From: Pogonophryne albipinna
Lineage: Eukaryota > Chordata > Actinopteri > Perciformes > Artedidraconidae
Direction: 5' to 3'
NCBI GenBank assembly: GCA_028583405.1
Contig: CM053247.1
Coordinates: 11,896,063-11,960,062 of the forward strand
Length of the DNA stretch: 64,000 nucleotides
Part shown: positions 21,898 to 31,299 of the stretch, piece by piece
Layout of the letters: each line of letters begins with the position of its first letter
Position numbering within the stretch: the stretch's first letter is position 1
Notes under the pieces: generated by a model
What the model saw: only the letters and a program-made list of their open reading frames with translations
Told to the model about the DNA's origin: nothing
Database searches by the model: none
Made by a program: the position numbers and the translations under genes

Positions 21898-23707
21898 CGG
21901 AGCCCCCTAGGGGACATGGAGAAGAAATGTTTTTTTTTTTTTTTTTTAAATATGTTTTGCGAGATATCGCAAAATCTTTGGGAGATCTCGCAATACTTTT
22001 GCGAGATCTCGCAAAACCCCGTTGCAGTTTGTAGACGGTCCCTAAGCACTCCTCTCCCTCCTCAAGCTGCAGATTGTGACCAATTCTTGATGTTTAGCTC
22101 GGATGACGGTGCGTATCCAGTGGCGACTGGTCATTAGGGGCAGGTGGGGCACAGCCCCACCTAGTGTCAGCAGAAAGTATTAAAAATAATGATTACAACA
22201 AAATGCAAAAAATAAATTAAAAAATATATAAAATAAATTTTAAGATCATGTTTAATCGTCTGATTCGTCTGTACATTGCTGTTTTAGTCTGTGTTCTTCT
22301 AATTAGTGTCTACAGTGTGTGCCTATTGAGCTGTTTAGAGCCATGTGGGACAAAACCCGATCCTGCCCCTCCCTCTCTCAGTCTAAGTGAACGGTGACTG
22401 TAAAAACTACACTGCGCATGCTCAGAATATTTTCCTATTTAATGTGTGTGGCAAAAAAATAATGACCATAGGGGCATAGAGCTGCCATCCCCACCATACG
22501 TCATCTCACATAATTCAGAGCTGATTGGCTGTAAGTACGTGTGCCGCGAAAAGTGTGGTGTGTGAAGAGGAGACGAGAGAGCTGCAGTGAGGCGTCCTAA
22601 AACCCGGAAGTAAGCTGCGCATGGCTTCCCTCGACAAAAAAGCAATGAGATTTCTCCATAGGATTTTAGAAAATAGCTCCAAATAAGGTCTGTGGGAAAC
22701 GTAGCTGTTAGATAAATGCACGTTTTGTTCAGCCGGATAATATCCACATGTCTACCCTACTTTTATAATTTTCGAATCATAAATCTATTGATTAGATTAG
22801 ATTTATGATAGACTTTTGAAACTACAAGAACATAAGGAGGACTTTTACAAAAAAGTAATAGAGATTTTTGTCCAGAAGGATAGGCAAATGGACTTAATCT
22901 TCAAATCAAGGTAAGACTGCAATTTTATTGAAAATGGGATCTTACTAAGAGAGAACAATTCAATATTTAAATGATAAAATTACATTTTTTGGGTATCCTT
23001 TAGTTGAACTGTCTGTTTAAAATTAATTGAAGCATCAGACAAAAAAAGCTTTTGAAATTAATATTATATTTTGATTTAGGTCAAAATATAATATTTGTAA
23101 ACCTGAAGAGTCAGAGCCAGTGCCTCACCAGCCATGAACCTCTCTGCAGAAGCTTATATATATACATCTACGTTTTTTGTGCCCCACCACTTTTGTACAT
23201 ATAAAAACGCCACTGCGCGTATCGAACTGTTCTGATAAAAACGACTCTGTAGCTCGTTGTCTATCTTGCTATGATTGTAAAGTCATGTTGTTTGTATTTT
23301 TACAACGTTATGTTCATGAGTTATTGATCCGCGAAATTCGAATCTGTCAATAACTCAGCTCAGAGGAACGTGCATGTCCCCTCGCTCTGAGTGTTCTCTT
23401 GAGGTGTCTTCACTTATGTGAAACCCTTTATATATATACAGTCGATGTGTGAAACCCGTGCCTATTGCCAAGCACTGATGTTATATCTTTATATTTAAGG
23501 CCAAGCTCAAAGTAAAATCGATGAACCGCTCCATTGTTGTGGTTTCTGTGTTGCCGCAGCAGCCGAACTGACCAGGAAGTACATTGAGCTAAATGAAAAG
23601 TATTGCGAGATCTCGCAAAGGTTTTGCGAGATCTCGCAAAACATTATAATTTTTTTTTTTTTCAAATACATTTTTTTCTTCTTCTCCATGTCCCCTCGGG
23701 GGCTCCG
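21898..23707. mobile_element. TA-flanked MITE with GCGAGATCTCGC palindromes, interrupted by a hAT
   Basis: The termini are inverted repeats of about 125 bp: cggagccccctaggggacat on the left and the mirror gtcccctcgggggctccg on the right. TA sits on each side (21896-21897, 23708-23709). Next to each terminus lie a long T (or A) run and repeats of the self-complementary motif ttgcgagatctcgcaa. Without the nested hAT (22118-23215 plus its duplication) the MITE would be about 0.7 kb. A TA duplication suggests Tc1/mariner mobilisation, which is inference. Confidence 0.75.
22118..23215. mobile_element. Non-autonomous hAT-type element, 1098 bp, nested in a MITE
   Basis: The ends are cagtggcgactgg and aaaacgccactg. 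The flanking eight bases are tgcgtatc (22110-22117) and cgcgtatc (23216-23223), a 7-of-8 match. Both ends carry a gccccacc motif, as does the hAT at 29064-30468, so the two are probably related. Positions 22580-22745 contain a stretch also seen at 48625-48785 (shared cctaaaacccggaagtaag). Confidence 0.75.
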
Positions 23708-23709
23708 TA

Positions 23710-24524
23710 GATTATAAACTGGACAACAAAAAACTAAAAAGTGACATTTTGGTGATTCTTAAACATACACATTTTCTTTGTATTGAGTATTATATTAGGT
23801 ATTCACACAGGTTATCACTTGCTGTAATGCGCACCATTCATATCGATGTGTAAGAAGATGATGTATGTTTTGCTAACTTGACAACCCTGTTTTGGGGCTT
23901 AACCCATTACAGAGGTAACGACAGACATGTTTTTGACACGGCGCTGCCTTCAGATAAATCTTTTCACTCCGTACTCAGCACTCACTTTACGAGAACAATG
24001 TGTGACTTAAGTATTTAGTTGTTGAATCCATGCCTGTGGTATTTCACCTGGCTCTGCCGACGTAAAGCCCATTGACAGTGGAGGCAGCCGCCCTTGAGTT
24101 GCAATTAATGTGTTATTCCTCCGCTCACAAAGAGCCTGTCAAAGGGCCCCGCCTCGCTCTTCTCAGGCCTTTCACAATACAAATCCCCCCGCCATTCTGC
24201 AGGCTGAAACTTTAAGGCCTTCCCCGCTCAGTCAGAAGGCTCCTCTCTCTCTCTCAGTCAGAACAGATGTGTGTGTAACTCTTTCACCCTGGAAAGGAAT
24301 CTTGTGATGACTTGTTGTCGCTCGCAAACAGATTGACCTGTCATATTTGTCAGTCTGGGGTTTTGTTAAGGCATTAGGCAGGGAGGAACATTCACAGGTT
24401 TCAGATATTCTTCTTCTCTGTAACCTGTCCAAGTGTGAGCTGATACATTTAGCTTTGATTTCCATAAGAGGCTTCCTCTATCTGTGTTACAGTCAATTCT
24501 TTATCTTCTCATTTGAGGCTGTTT
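23710..24524. other. Non-coding stretch
   Basis: No gene recognised. Short ORFs at 24110-24465 look like chance. Confidence 0.35.
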
Positions 24525-24597
24525 GTCAAGAGACAGTGGTGGAAACTATCCAAGTACATTAATTCAAGTATTAATTTGAGTATTTCCATTTTATAGG
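24525..24597. repeat. Piece of an 'aagtacttgagta' fish MITE, split by the LINE
   Basis: The stretch gtggtggaaactatccaagta...agtatttccatttt matches the start of a repeat whose other parts appear after the LINE (about 31300-31400) and at 48310-48528 and 63052-64000. The LINE seems to have inserted into it. Confidence 0.5.
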
Positions 24598-24759
24598 GAA
24601 GAACCACCGCAGCCCAGATCTTGGCGCTAAGGAGAATGATCGAGGAGATGAAAAGGGATAACCTGACTGCTGTACTGTGTTTTATCGACTTCAAAAAGAC
24701 ATTTGACTCGATCCACAGAAGCACAATGGTGAAGATCCTTGAGGCCTACGGTGTCCCTC
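24598..24759 (+). pseudogene. LINE reverse transcriptase, fragment 1 (fingers/palm start)
   Basis: The frame reads GRTTAAQILALRRMI, then AVLCFIDFKKTFDSIHRS, which is reverse transcriptase motif A with the first catalytic Asp in FIDF. It ends at YGVP, cut by the LTR array whose 5-bp duplication ccctc lies at 24755-24759. The 5' part of the LINE is absent. Together with 28859-29063 and 30469-31283 it makes one RTE-like reverse transcriptase C-terminal half. Confidence 0.85.
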
Positions 24760-25150
24760 TGTGAAGCTGACAATTGAGCGGCCCAGACCAAGCAAGGAGG
24801 CAGAGGCAGCACGTCCCAAATATAACCCGGTGTGGGCATTTATTACAGCATGAACACAATACACACAGCCTCAATCCTGCTGCTGCTGCTGCTGTTCACG
24901 GAGGCACAGCCTGCAGCCACCAGGATCTCACACACACTCCCTGCCTCTCCAACAGCAAAACCCCAGAGCCTAAATGCCCAACCCAATCAACCCAACAGGA
25001 CACAGGTGAGGGGGGAGGAGACAACACAGGGCACCAGGTGCACACAATCAACGACAGACATGGGGAAAGGGGAACACTTTTCAACAACAAAAACTAAACA
25101 ACCCGTAACGGAGGCCGAGATCTATGAGCCCAGAGATCACCTCCGTGACA
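24760..25150 (-). repeat. LTR 1, 391 bp
   Basis: Plus-strand ends are tgtgaagctgac and ctccgtgaca. It is 6 bp longer than the other three LTRs because of extra gct triplets near 24882. It carries ggccgagatc near its end, as does LTR 4, whereas LTRs 2 and 3 have ggccaagatc. Confidence 0.9.
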
Positions 25151-25957
25151 TTTCCTTACCCCTCTCCCCAGGAAGCACAGTGTCTTAACAGTTTTGGCCA
25201 TTTTGCTCTCCTCCAGGTGTCTCCACTCCGCCCGGTGTTTCTTGAACTCTTCTATATGCTGCGGAGTGGTCAGTTTCTTCCTGAGACGTTTCATAGAATT
25301 CATCCAGAGCTTCTGGATCCCTCCGCTCTTCTCAGAGAGCCAGGACTGCGGCCTCTCCCGCTGAGCGGGATCCGCCCGGGACCGCTGTAGTTGCATCAGC
25401 GTGGCCATCTGCTGCGTCATGCTGATGAGCTCCCGCTCGCGCTCCTCCTTCTCCTCCGTGCTGTGCTGCAGGTGACGCTGCTGGCTGCTGTTCACCGTCT
25501 CCAGCTTCTTAGCGGCCGCTCGCTCAAGTTCCCTCTTCAGCTTGCGGTTATTCCCCTGCAGGATTTTGACCAGCTCCTCCCGTTGCAATTCTTCTTCCTC
25601 CTTTCTGGCCTTCTGAGCCGCGAGCTCTGCCTGTCGCCGTTTCCGTCTCTCCAGCTCCTCCAGCAGCTGACGTTCTCTCTCCTGACGGAACTTCTCCTCT
25701 GCCAGTTTCTTCTCCTCCTCCAGGCGTATCAGACGAGCTTCCTCCACTAAGCGCATCTCCTCTTTCTGCTCCCGCATCAATTTCCGGTTCTCCGCCAGGA
25801 TCTTTGATGCCCCAGCAGCAGAGTTAGTGCCCGTCGAGCCTTTAGCCAATCTGCCGTCTTGCCTCCGGAGTCTCCGTTCCTCTTCCTGTGCGAACTGCTG
25901 TTCACCGGCTGCCTGAAGCTGCAGGAGTGACCTCATCATCTCCCTCAGTTCCTCCAT
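25094..25957 (-). CDS. Coiled-coil protein of the LTR array, copy 1
   Basis: From the first ATG (at 25957; an in-frame GTG lies three codons upstream) this encodes 287 residues. The N-terminus MEELREMMRSLLQLQ resembles the helical start of some Gypsy gag proteins. Residues of about 55-195 are a long, highly charged coiled coil rich in Glu, Arg, Lys and Leu. It has an internal echo (KILAENRKLMREQ near 56-68 and KILQGNNRKLKRE near 134-146). A less charged segment follows (QKLWMNSMKRLRKKL). There is no zinc knuckle, protease or catalytic motif. The frame reads through the polypurine tract (LGRGVRK) and stops inside the LTR. It could be a reduced gag or a captured host coiled coil. This copy differs from the others at Q/E in KIL(Q/E)GNN, Q/P, T/N and R/W. 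Confidence 0.7.
   Translation of the reverse strand: MEELREMMRSLLQLQAAGEQQFAQEEERRLRRQDGRLAKGSTGTNSAAGASKILAENRKLMREQKEEMRLVEEARLIRLEEEKKLAEEKFRQERERQLLEELERRKRRQAELAAQKARKEEEELQREELVKILQGNNRKLKRELERAAAKKLETVNSSQQRHLQHSTEEKEERERELISMTQQMATLMQLQRSRADPAQRERPQSWLSEKSGGIQKLWMNSMKRLRKKLTTPQHIEEFKKHRAEWRHLEESKMAKTVKTLCFLGRGVRKCHGGDLWAHRSRPPLRVV
25151..25169 (-). promoter_or_regulatory. Polypurine tract, unit 1
   Basis: On the minus strand ggggagaggggtaaggaaa directly precedes the TG of the LTR, the position where second-strand priming occurs in LTR elements. Identical copies lie at 26387-26405 and 27623-27641. Confidence 0.8.
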
Positions 25958-25980
25958 CACTCTCACCTCCTCACTTGGTC

Positions 25981-25999
25981 AATCCCACTTCTGACACCA
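25981..25999 (-). promoter_or_regulatory. Primer binding site, tRNA-Leu type, unit 1
   Basis: The plus strand reads aatcccacttctgacacca, which equals the 3' end (with CCA) of vertebrate tRNA-Leu(CAA) as I know it. The minus strand is therefore complementary to that tRNA. It lies two bases inside LTR 2. The same site recurs at 27217-27235 and 28453-28471. Confidence 0.75.
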
Positions 26000-26001
26000 A
26001 T

Positions 26002-26386
26002 TGTGAAGCTGACAATTGAGCGGCCCAGACCAAGCAAGGAGGCAGAGGCAGCACGTCCCAAATATAACCCGGTGTGGGCATTTATTACAGCATGAACACA
26101 ATACACACAGCCTCAATCCTGCTGCTACTGTTCACGGAGGCACAGCCTGCAGCCACTAGGATCTCACACACACTCCCTGCCTCTCCAACAGCAAAACCCC
26201 AGAGCCTAAATGCCCAACCCAATCAACCCAACAGGACACAGGTGAGGGGGGAGGAGACAACACAGGGCACCAGGTGCACACAATCAACGACAGACATGGG
26301 GAAAGGGGAACACTTTTCAACAACAAAAACTAAACAACCCGTAACGGAGGCCAAGATCTATGAGCCCAGAGATCACCTCCGTGACA
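26002..26386 (-). repeat. LTR 2, 385 bp
   Basis: Same family as LTR 1, with ggccaagatc near the end as in LTR 3. It is shared by units 1 and 2 of the array. Confidence 0.9.
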
Positions 26387-27193
26387 TTTCCTTACCCCTC
26401 TCCCCAGGAAGCACAGTGTCTTAACAGTTTTGGCCATTTTGCTCTCCTCCAGGTGTCTCCACTCCGCCCGGTGTTTCTTGAACTCTTCTATATGCTGCGG
26501 ATTGGTCAGTTTCTTCCTGAGACGTTTCATAGAATTCATCCAGAGCTTCTGGATCCCTCCGCTCTTCTCAGAGAGCCAGGACTGCGGCCTCTCCCGCTGA
26601 GCGGGATCCGCCCGGGACCGCTGTAGTTGCATCAGCGTGGCCATCTGCTGCGTCATGCTGATGAGCTCCCGCTCGCGCTCCTCCTTCTCCTCCGTGCTGT
26701 GCTGCAGGTGACGCTGCGGGCTGCTGTTCACCGTCTCCAGCTTCTTAGCGGCCGCTCGCTCAAGTTCCCTCTTCAGCTTGCGGTTATTCCCCTCCAGGAT
26801 TTTTACCAGCTCCTCCCGTTGCAATTCTTCTTCCTCCTTTCTGGCCTTCTGAGCCGCGAGCTCTGCCTGTCGCCGTTTCCGTCTCTCCAGCTCCTCCAGC
26901 AGCTGCCGTTCTCTCTCCTGACGGAACTTCTCCTCTGCCAGTTTCTTCTCCTCCTCCAGGCGTATCAGACGAGCTTCCTCCACTAAGCGCATCTCCTCTT
27001 TCTGCTCCCGCATCAATTTCCGGTTCTCCGCCAGGATCTTTGATGCCCCAGCAGCAGAGTTAGTGCCCGTCGAGCCTTTAGCCAATCTGCCGTCTTGCCT
27101 CCGGAGTCTCCGTTCCTCTTCCTGTGCGAACTGCTGTTCACCGGCTGCCTGAAGCTGCAGGAGTGACCTCATCATCTCCCTCAGTTCCTCCAT
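26330..27193 (-). CDS. Coiled-coil protein of the LTR array, copy 2
   Basis: Same 287-residue protein as copy 1 with only a handful of substitutions (KILEGNN, NSSPQ, KLTNPQ, RSWPP). The frame is intact, it stops in the neighbouring LTR, and its primer site and polypurine tract are intact. That three copies remain open is evidence for either recency or constraint. The sequence alone cannot separate these. Confidence 0.7.
   Translation of the reverse strand: MEELREMMRSLLQLQAAGEQQFAQEEERRLRRQDGRLAKGSTGTNSAAGASKILAENRKLMREQKEEMRLVEEARLIRLEEEKKLAEEKFRQERERQLLEELERRKRRQAELAAQKARKEEEELQREELVKILEGNNRKLKRELERAAAKKLETVNSSPQRHLQHSTEEKEERERELISMTQQMATLMQLQRSRADPAQRERPQSWLSEKSGGIQKLWMNSMKRLRKKLTNPQHIEEFKKHRAEWRHLEESKMAKTVKTLCFLGRGVRKCHGGDLWAHRSWPPLRVV
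26387..26405 (-). promoter_or_regulatory. Polypurine tract, unit 2
   Basis: Identical to the tract at 25151-25169, abutting LTR 2. Confidence 0.8.
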
Positions 27194-27216
27194 CACTCTC
27201 ACCTCCTCACTTGGTC

Positions 27217-27235
27217 AATCCCACTTCTGACACCA
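27217..27235 (-). promoter_or_regulatory. Primer binding site, tRNA-Leu type, unit 2
   Basis: Identical to the site at 25981-25999, two bases inside LTR 3. Confidence 0.75.
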
Positions 27236-27237
27236 AT

Positions 27238-27622
27238 TGTGAAGCTGACAATTGAGCGGCCCAGACCAAGCAAGGAGGCAGAGGCAGCACGTCCCAAATA
27301 TAACCCGGTGTGGGCATTTATTACAGCATGAACACAATACACACAGCCTCAATCCTGCTGCTACTGTTCACAGAGGCACAGCCTGCAGCCACCAGGATCT
27401 CACACACACTCCCTGCCTCTCCAACAGCAAAACCCCAGAGCCTAAATGCCCAACCCAATCAACCCAACAGGACACAGGTGAGGGGGGAGGAGACAACACA
27501 GGGCACCAGGTGCACACAATCAACGACAGACATGGGGAAAGGGGAACACTTTTCAACAACAAAAACTAAACAACCCGTAACGGAGGCCAAGATCTATGAG
27601 CCCAGAGATCACCTCCGTGACA
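27238..27622 (-). repeat. LTR 3, 385 bp
   Basis: Shares the ggccaagatc state with LTR 2. Confidence 0.9.
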
Positions 27623-28429
27623 TTTCCTTACCCCTCTCCCCAGGAAGCACAGTGTCTTAACAGTTTTGGCCATTTTGCTCTCCTCCAGGTGTCTCCACTC
27701 CGCCCGGTGTTTCTTGAACTCTTCTATATGCTGCGGATTGGTCAGTTTCTTCCTGAGACGTTTCATAGAATTCATCCAGAGCTTCTGGATCCCTCCGCTC
27801 TTCTCAGAGAGCCAGGACTGCGGCCTCTCCCGCTGAGCGGGATCCGCCCGGGACCGCTGTAGTTGCATCAGCGTGGCCATCTGCTGCGTCATGCTGATGA
27901 GCTCCCGCTCGCGCTCCTCCTTCTCCTCCGTGCTGTGCTGCAGGTGACGCTGCGGGCTGCTGTTCACCGTCTCCAGCTTCTTAGCGGCCGCTCGCTCAAG
28001 TTCCCTCTTCAGCTTGCGGTTATTCCCCTCCAGGATTTTTACCAGCTCCTCCCGTTGCAATTCTTCTTCCTCCTTTCTGGCCTTCTGAGCCGCGAGCTCT
28101 GCCTGTCGCCGTTTCCGTCTCTCCAGCTCCTCCAGCAGCTGACGTTCTCTCTCCTGACGGAACTTCTCCTCTGCCAGTTTCTTCTCCTCCTCCAGACGTA
28201 TCAGACGAGCTTCCTCCACTAAGCGCATCTCCTCTTTCTGCTCCCGCATCAATTTCCGGTTCTCCGCCAGGATCTTTGATGCCCCAGCAGCAGAGTTAGT
28301 GCCCGTCGAGCCTTTAGCCAATTTGCCGTCTTGCCTCCGGAGTCTCCGTTCCTCTTCCCGTGCGAACTGCTGTTCACCGGCTGCCTGAAGCTGCAGGAGT
28401 GACCTCATCATCTCCCTCAGTTCCTCCAT
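27566..28429 (-). CDS. Coiled-coil protein of the LTR array, copy 3
   Basis: Same protein as copy 2, with two private changes (QQFAREEE for QQFAQEEE and DGKLAKG for DGRLAKG). Intact frame. As the unit at the 5' side of the array on the minus strand, it would be transcribed first from LTR 4. Confidence 0.7.
   Translation of the reverse strand: MEELREMMRSLLQLQAAGEQQFAREEERRLRRQDGKLAKGSTGTNSAAGASKILAENRKLMREQKEEMRLVEEARLIRLEEEKKLAEEKFRQERERQLLEELERRKRRQAELAAQKARKEEEELQREELVKILEGNNRKLKRELERAAAKKLETVNSSPQRHLQHSTEEKEERERELISMTQQMATLMQLQRSRADPAQRERPQSWLSEKSGGIQKLWMNSMKRLRKKLTNPQHIEEFKKHRAEWRHLEESKMAKTVKTLCFLGRGVRKCHGGDLWAHRSWPPLRVV
27623..27641 (-). promoter_or_regulatory. Polypurine tract, unit 3
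   Basis: Identical to the tract at 25151-25169, abutting LTR 3. Confidence 0.8.
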
Positions 28430-28452
28430 CACTCTCACCTCCTCACTTGGTC

Positions 28453-28471
28453 AATCCCACTTCTGACACCA
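28453..28471 (-). promoter_or_regulatory. Primer binding site, tRNA-Leu type, unit 3
   Basis: Identical to the site at 25981-25999, two bases inside LTR 4. Confidence 0.75.
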
Positions 28472-28473
28472 AT

Positions 28474-28858
28474 TGTGAAGCTGACAATTGAGCGGCCCAG
28501 ACCAAGCAAGGAGGCAGAGGCAGCACGTCCCAAATATAACCCGGTGTGGGCATTTATTACAGCATGAACACAATACACACAGCCTCAATCCTGCTGCTGC
28601 TGTTCACGGAGGCACAGCCTGCAGCCACCAGGATCTCACACACACTCCCTGCCTCTTCAACAGCAAAACCCCAGAGCCTAAATGCCCAACCCAATCAACC
28701 CAACAGGACACAGGTGAGGGGGGAGGAGACAACACAGGGCACCAGGTGCACACAATCAACGACAGACATGGGGAAAGGGGAACACTTTTCAACAACAAAA
28801 ACTAAACAACCCGTAACGGAGGCCGAGATCTATGAGCCCAGAGATCACCTCCGTGACA
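28474..28858 (-). repeat. LTR 4, 385 bp (5' LTR on the minus strand)
   Basis: It ends gtgaca and is followed at once by the duplicated target ccctc and then LINE sequence. It shares ggccgagatc with LTR 1, as expected if LTRs 1 and 4 are the original outer pair. Confidence 0.9.
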
Positions 28859-29063
28859 CCCTCCCAATCTACTCCGGGCAATAGAGACCATGTACGCAGG
28901 AACAAGGGCCAGGGTGGTGACCCCAGACGGCAACAGCGAGGAGTTTGACTTCCTGGCTGGGGTAATGCAAGGGGACACCCTGGCCCCCTTCCTCTTCATC
29001 ATGGTCCTGGATTACGCACTCAGGAAGGCCATCAGTGGACGAGAGCAGGATCTTGGCTTCACT
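28859..29063 (+). pseudogene. LINE reverse transcriptase, fragment 2 (palm)
   Basis: Continues fragment 1: PPNLLRAIETMYAGTRARVV, then GVMQGDTLAPFLFIMVLDYA, the reverse transcriptase region before the YADD box. It is interrupted at gcttcact (29056-29063) by a hAT element that duplicated those eight bases. Confidence 0.85.
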
Positions 29064-30468
29064 CAGTGACGGCCGGCCCATAGGGGCGCTAGGGGCGCCG
29101 CCCCACCTCTTCCCACATACAAAAAAAAAATATTTTAAAAAAAAAAATATTTTAAAAAAAAATATTTAAAAAATATATATATTTTATATTTTTATTTTTA
29201 ATGAACAAGGTAAATATCATACAATTGGTATCAGTAAAATGTATAATCTACAATAAAATCTCGTTTAAAATTGTGTTACGATGTCTAAAGTTACTGATAA
29301 GTCACATGTTTCCTGCCTGGCCTTGCCCATGGCATTAGTTTATCATTACCGGGCGGAGCCCCTGAGCCAAACAGCAGCAACCAGCACGTTGCAAAAGTCT
29401 CAATAGTAAACTGTGCCGCCGAAACATAATTTCAGCCAATCAGCGGCGTCAAATATTTTGGTCACGAGGGCGCTCACGTTGGCGCCCACGTTGCTTACGT
29501 GCGTTGACGTGAGTTGTTTTTTAGACTCGTGAGTGACCAAGGTGATGCAGTAGTTGGATGAGAATGGTGTGCAGGTGAAGTCGACGGACCTCGGTCCGCA
29601 CCCAATTCCGTGCAAGAGCTACTCTCCAATCCTTTCGAAAGGAGAAGTTTGGGAGATAAATTGATACTTAAAGACCTTGGACCGGACCAACCCGATTTGT
29701 ATACTGTATATCACAGCAAGCTCGTGAAAAAGACAAAACGTATCAACGAGGCTTCTCACCGTAGCTGGTACACCAGAAAGGCATAGCTAGCTGGATGCAA
29801 ACAGGTAAATGCTGTCTTTTGTTTCCCATGCTTGCTCTTCAAACAGCCGGGGACAGATACGATCTGTTCAGAAACTAGACAAAAGTTAAACAAGTACAAA
29901 CCACAGACTGTCTGTGTCATGGAGAATACAGTCGCTGGTTTATTTATGTCTGTATAGGCCGTTGTTGTGAGTGTGGACGGTCGGAGCATATATAACGTTA
30001 GCTTAGCCAAGCTCCATTCAGAAAACAAGCATTCTAAAAGGTTTTTCGCCTGCCGTCTGTCTGCAGACTTGTCAAAGCATTGATTTTACTAACCGGTATC
30101 AGTATGTTGTTACGTCGGCATAATTTAGAAACGTGTATTACAATTTAATCACGGTAAAATATTTTCATTTTGTTGTAGTTGTAGCTCCCGAGCCAGCACG
30201 TCTTGTTTGAATGATGCGAGTAAACACAGCTGGCAGCCGCGGTGAAACTCGAGCGACTAGAGCGATGCGATAGGAGCGTTTAGAGCGAAGCGAATATTCA
30301 CATCGCGTCCGGTCTGAACGCAGCATTAAAGCGAGCTCCGCGCTGCATTGGAAACGCGCCATTACATCACCAGAAGTCCTAATTTAAGGGGTCATTTCTC
30401 CCAAAACATTTTGTTTTACTCACTATATCAACAGCCCCACCAAAAATATTTTCCACCAGCCGCCACTG
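29064..30468. mobile_element. Non-autonomous hAT-type element, 1405 bp, nested in the LINE
   Basis: The ends are cagtgacggccggcc and ccagccgccactg. The flanking eight bases are gcttcact on both sides (29056-29063 and 30469-30476). Removing the element and one duplication restores an open reverse transcriptase frame across the junction. No transposase remains. Near its left end lies an A/T-rich simple stretch (about 29120-29205). Confidence 0.9.
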
Positions 30469-31283
30469 GCTTCACTCTAACACCAAGGAGGTCGAGACGA
30501 CACCCCACAGTAGTCCTGACAGACCCGGACTATGCGGACGACATCAGCCTGCCCTCCGACAGCGTGGAGCAAGCACAGGAACTCCTGAACAGAGTGGAGT
30601 CAGAGTGTGCCAAGGTTGGCCTGAGGCTAAACGCCAAGAAAACTGAGGTTATTACCTATAACATCTTACCGGAACATCTACCTCTGACAACAACAGAAGG
30701 CACTGTGCTTAAAGAAGTCAAGGATTTCAAGTACCTGGGCTCATGGGTCAACTCAACCGAGCAAGATCTTAAGGTGAGGAAGGCACTTGCATGGAGGGCC
30801 CTGAACGGCATGACCAGTGTATGGAACTCCAACCTCCCCCGTCAAATCAAACTCAGCTTCTTCTATGCAACGGTAGAGTCTGTTCTCCTCTATGGCAGTG
30901 AATGCTGGACCCTGAAGCCAACCCTGCAAAAGTCTCTAGACGGATGCTACACCAGAATGTTGCGAGCAGTATTTAACATCAGCAAGAGTGTACATTTAAC
31001 CAACAACATCCTGTACGAGGGAATACCAAGGGTGAGCGAGAAAATTGCAGCCAGGAGAATGAGACTAGCAGGATATTGCCAAAGGCATCAAGAGCTGCCA
31101 GCCGGCAAATTGGTGCTGTGGGAACCAACACACGGGCATCGGTCACGAGGACGTCCCGCACAAACATACGTGGACGTACTCAAGAACGACGCAGGAGCAC
31201 AAAGTACCAATGAACTGGCCAGATGTATGGAGAACCGGGATGACTGGAAGCGACGATGGAGGGCTCGTCTGAGGACGACCTAG
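30469..31283 (+). pseudogene. LINE reverse transcriptase, fragment 3 (YADD and C-terminus)
   Basis: The frame continues LTPRRSRRHP, then PDYADDISLPSD (catalytic YADD box), GLRLNAKKTEVITYN, KDFKYLGSWV and a C-terminus with ESVLLYGSECWTL and DWKRRWRARLRTT, ending at a stop. The order and motifs are those of RTE-like LINEs of fish. Codons before 30477 in the same open frame belong to the hAT element. The 3' untranslated tail is short and no poly-A was seen. Confidence 0.85.
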
Positions 31284-31299
31284 AGAGAGATGCCACTTC

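Larger units (their letters stand above)
24760..28858 (-). mobile_element. LTR retroelement array: four LTRs, three internal regions
   Basis: The order is LTR (24760-25150), internal, LTR (26002-26386), internal, LTR (27238-27622), internal, LTR (28474-28858). All three internal regions are exactly 851 bp and the repeat period is 1236 bp. The whole array is bounded once by the duplicated target ccctc (24755-24759 and 28859-28863), so it began as a single insertion into the LINE. On the minus strand each unit has a tRNA-Leu-type primer site, one ORF and a polypurine tract. No protease, reverse transcriptase or integrase is encoded, so it must borrow enzymes (TRIM/LARD-like). Expansion by unequal recombination between LTRs is the simplest explanation. 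Confidence 0.9.

Noticed and set aside
25124..28222. Plus-strand ORFs of 88 and 119 codons repeated three times
   Set aside because: They are antisense shadows of the coiled-coil ORF, whose strand is fixed by the primer site and polypurine tract.
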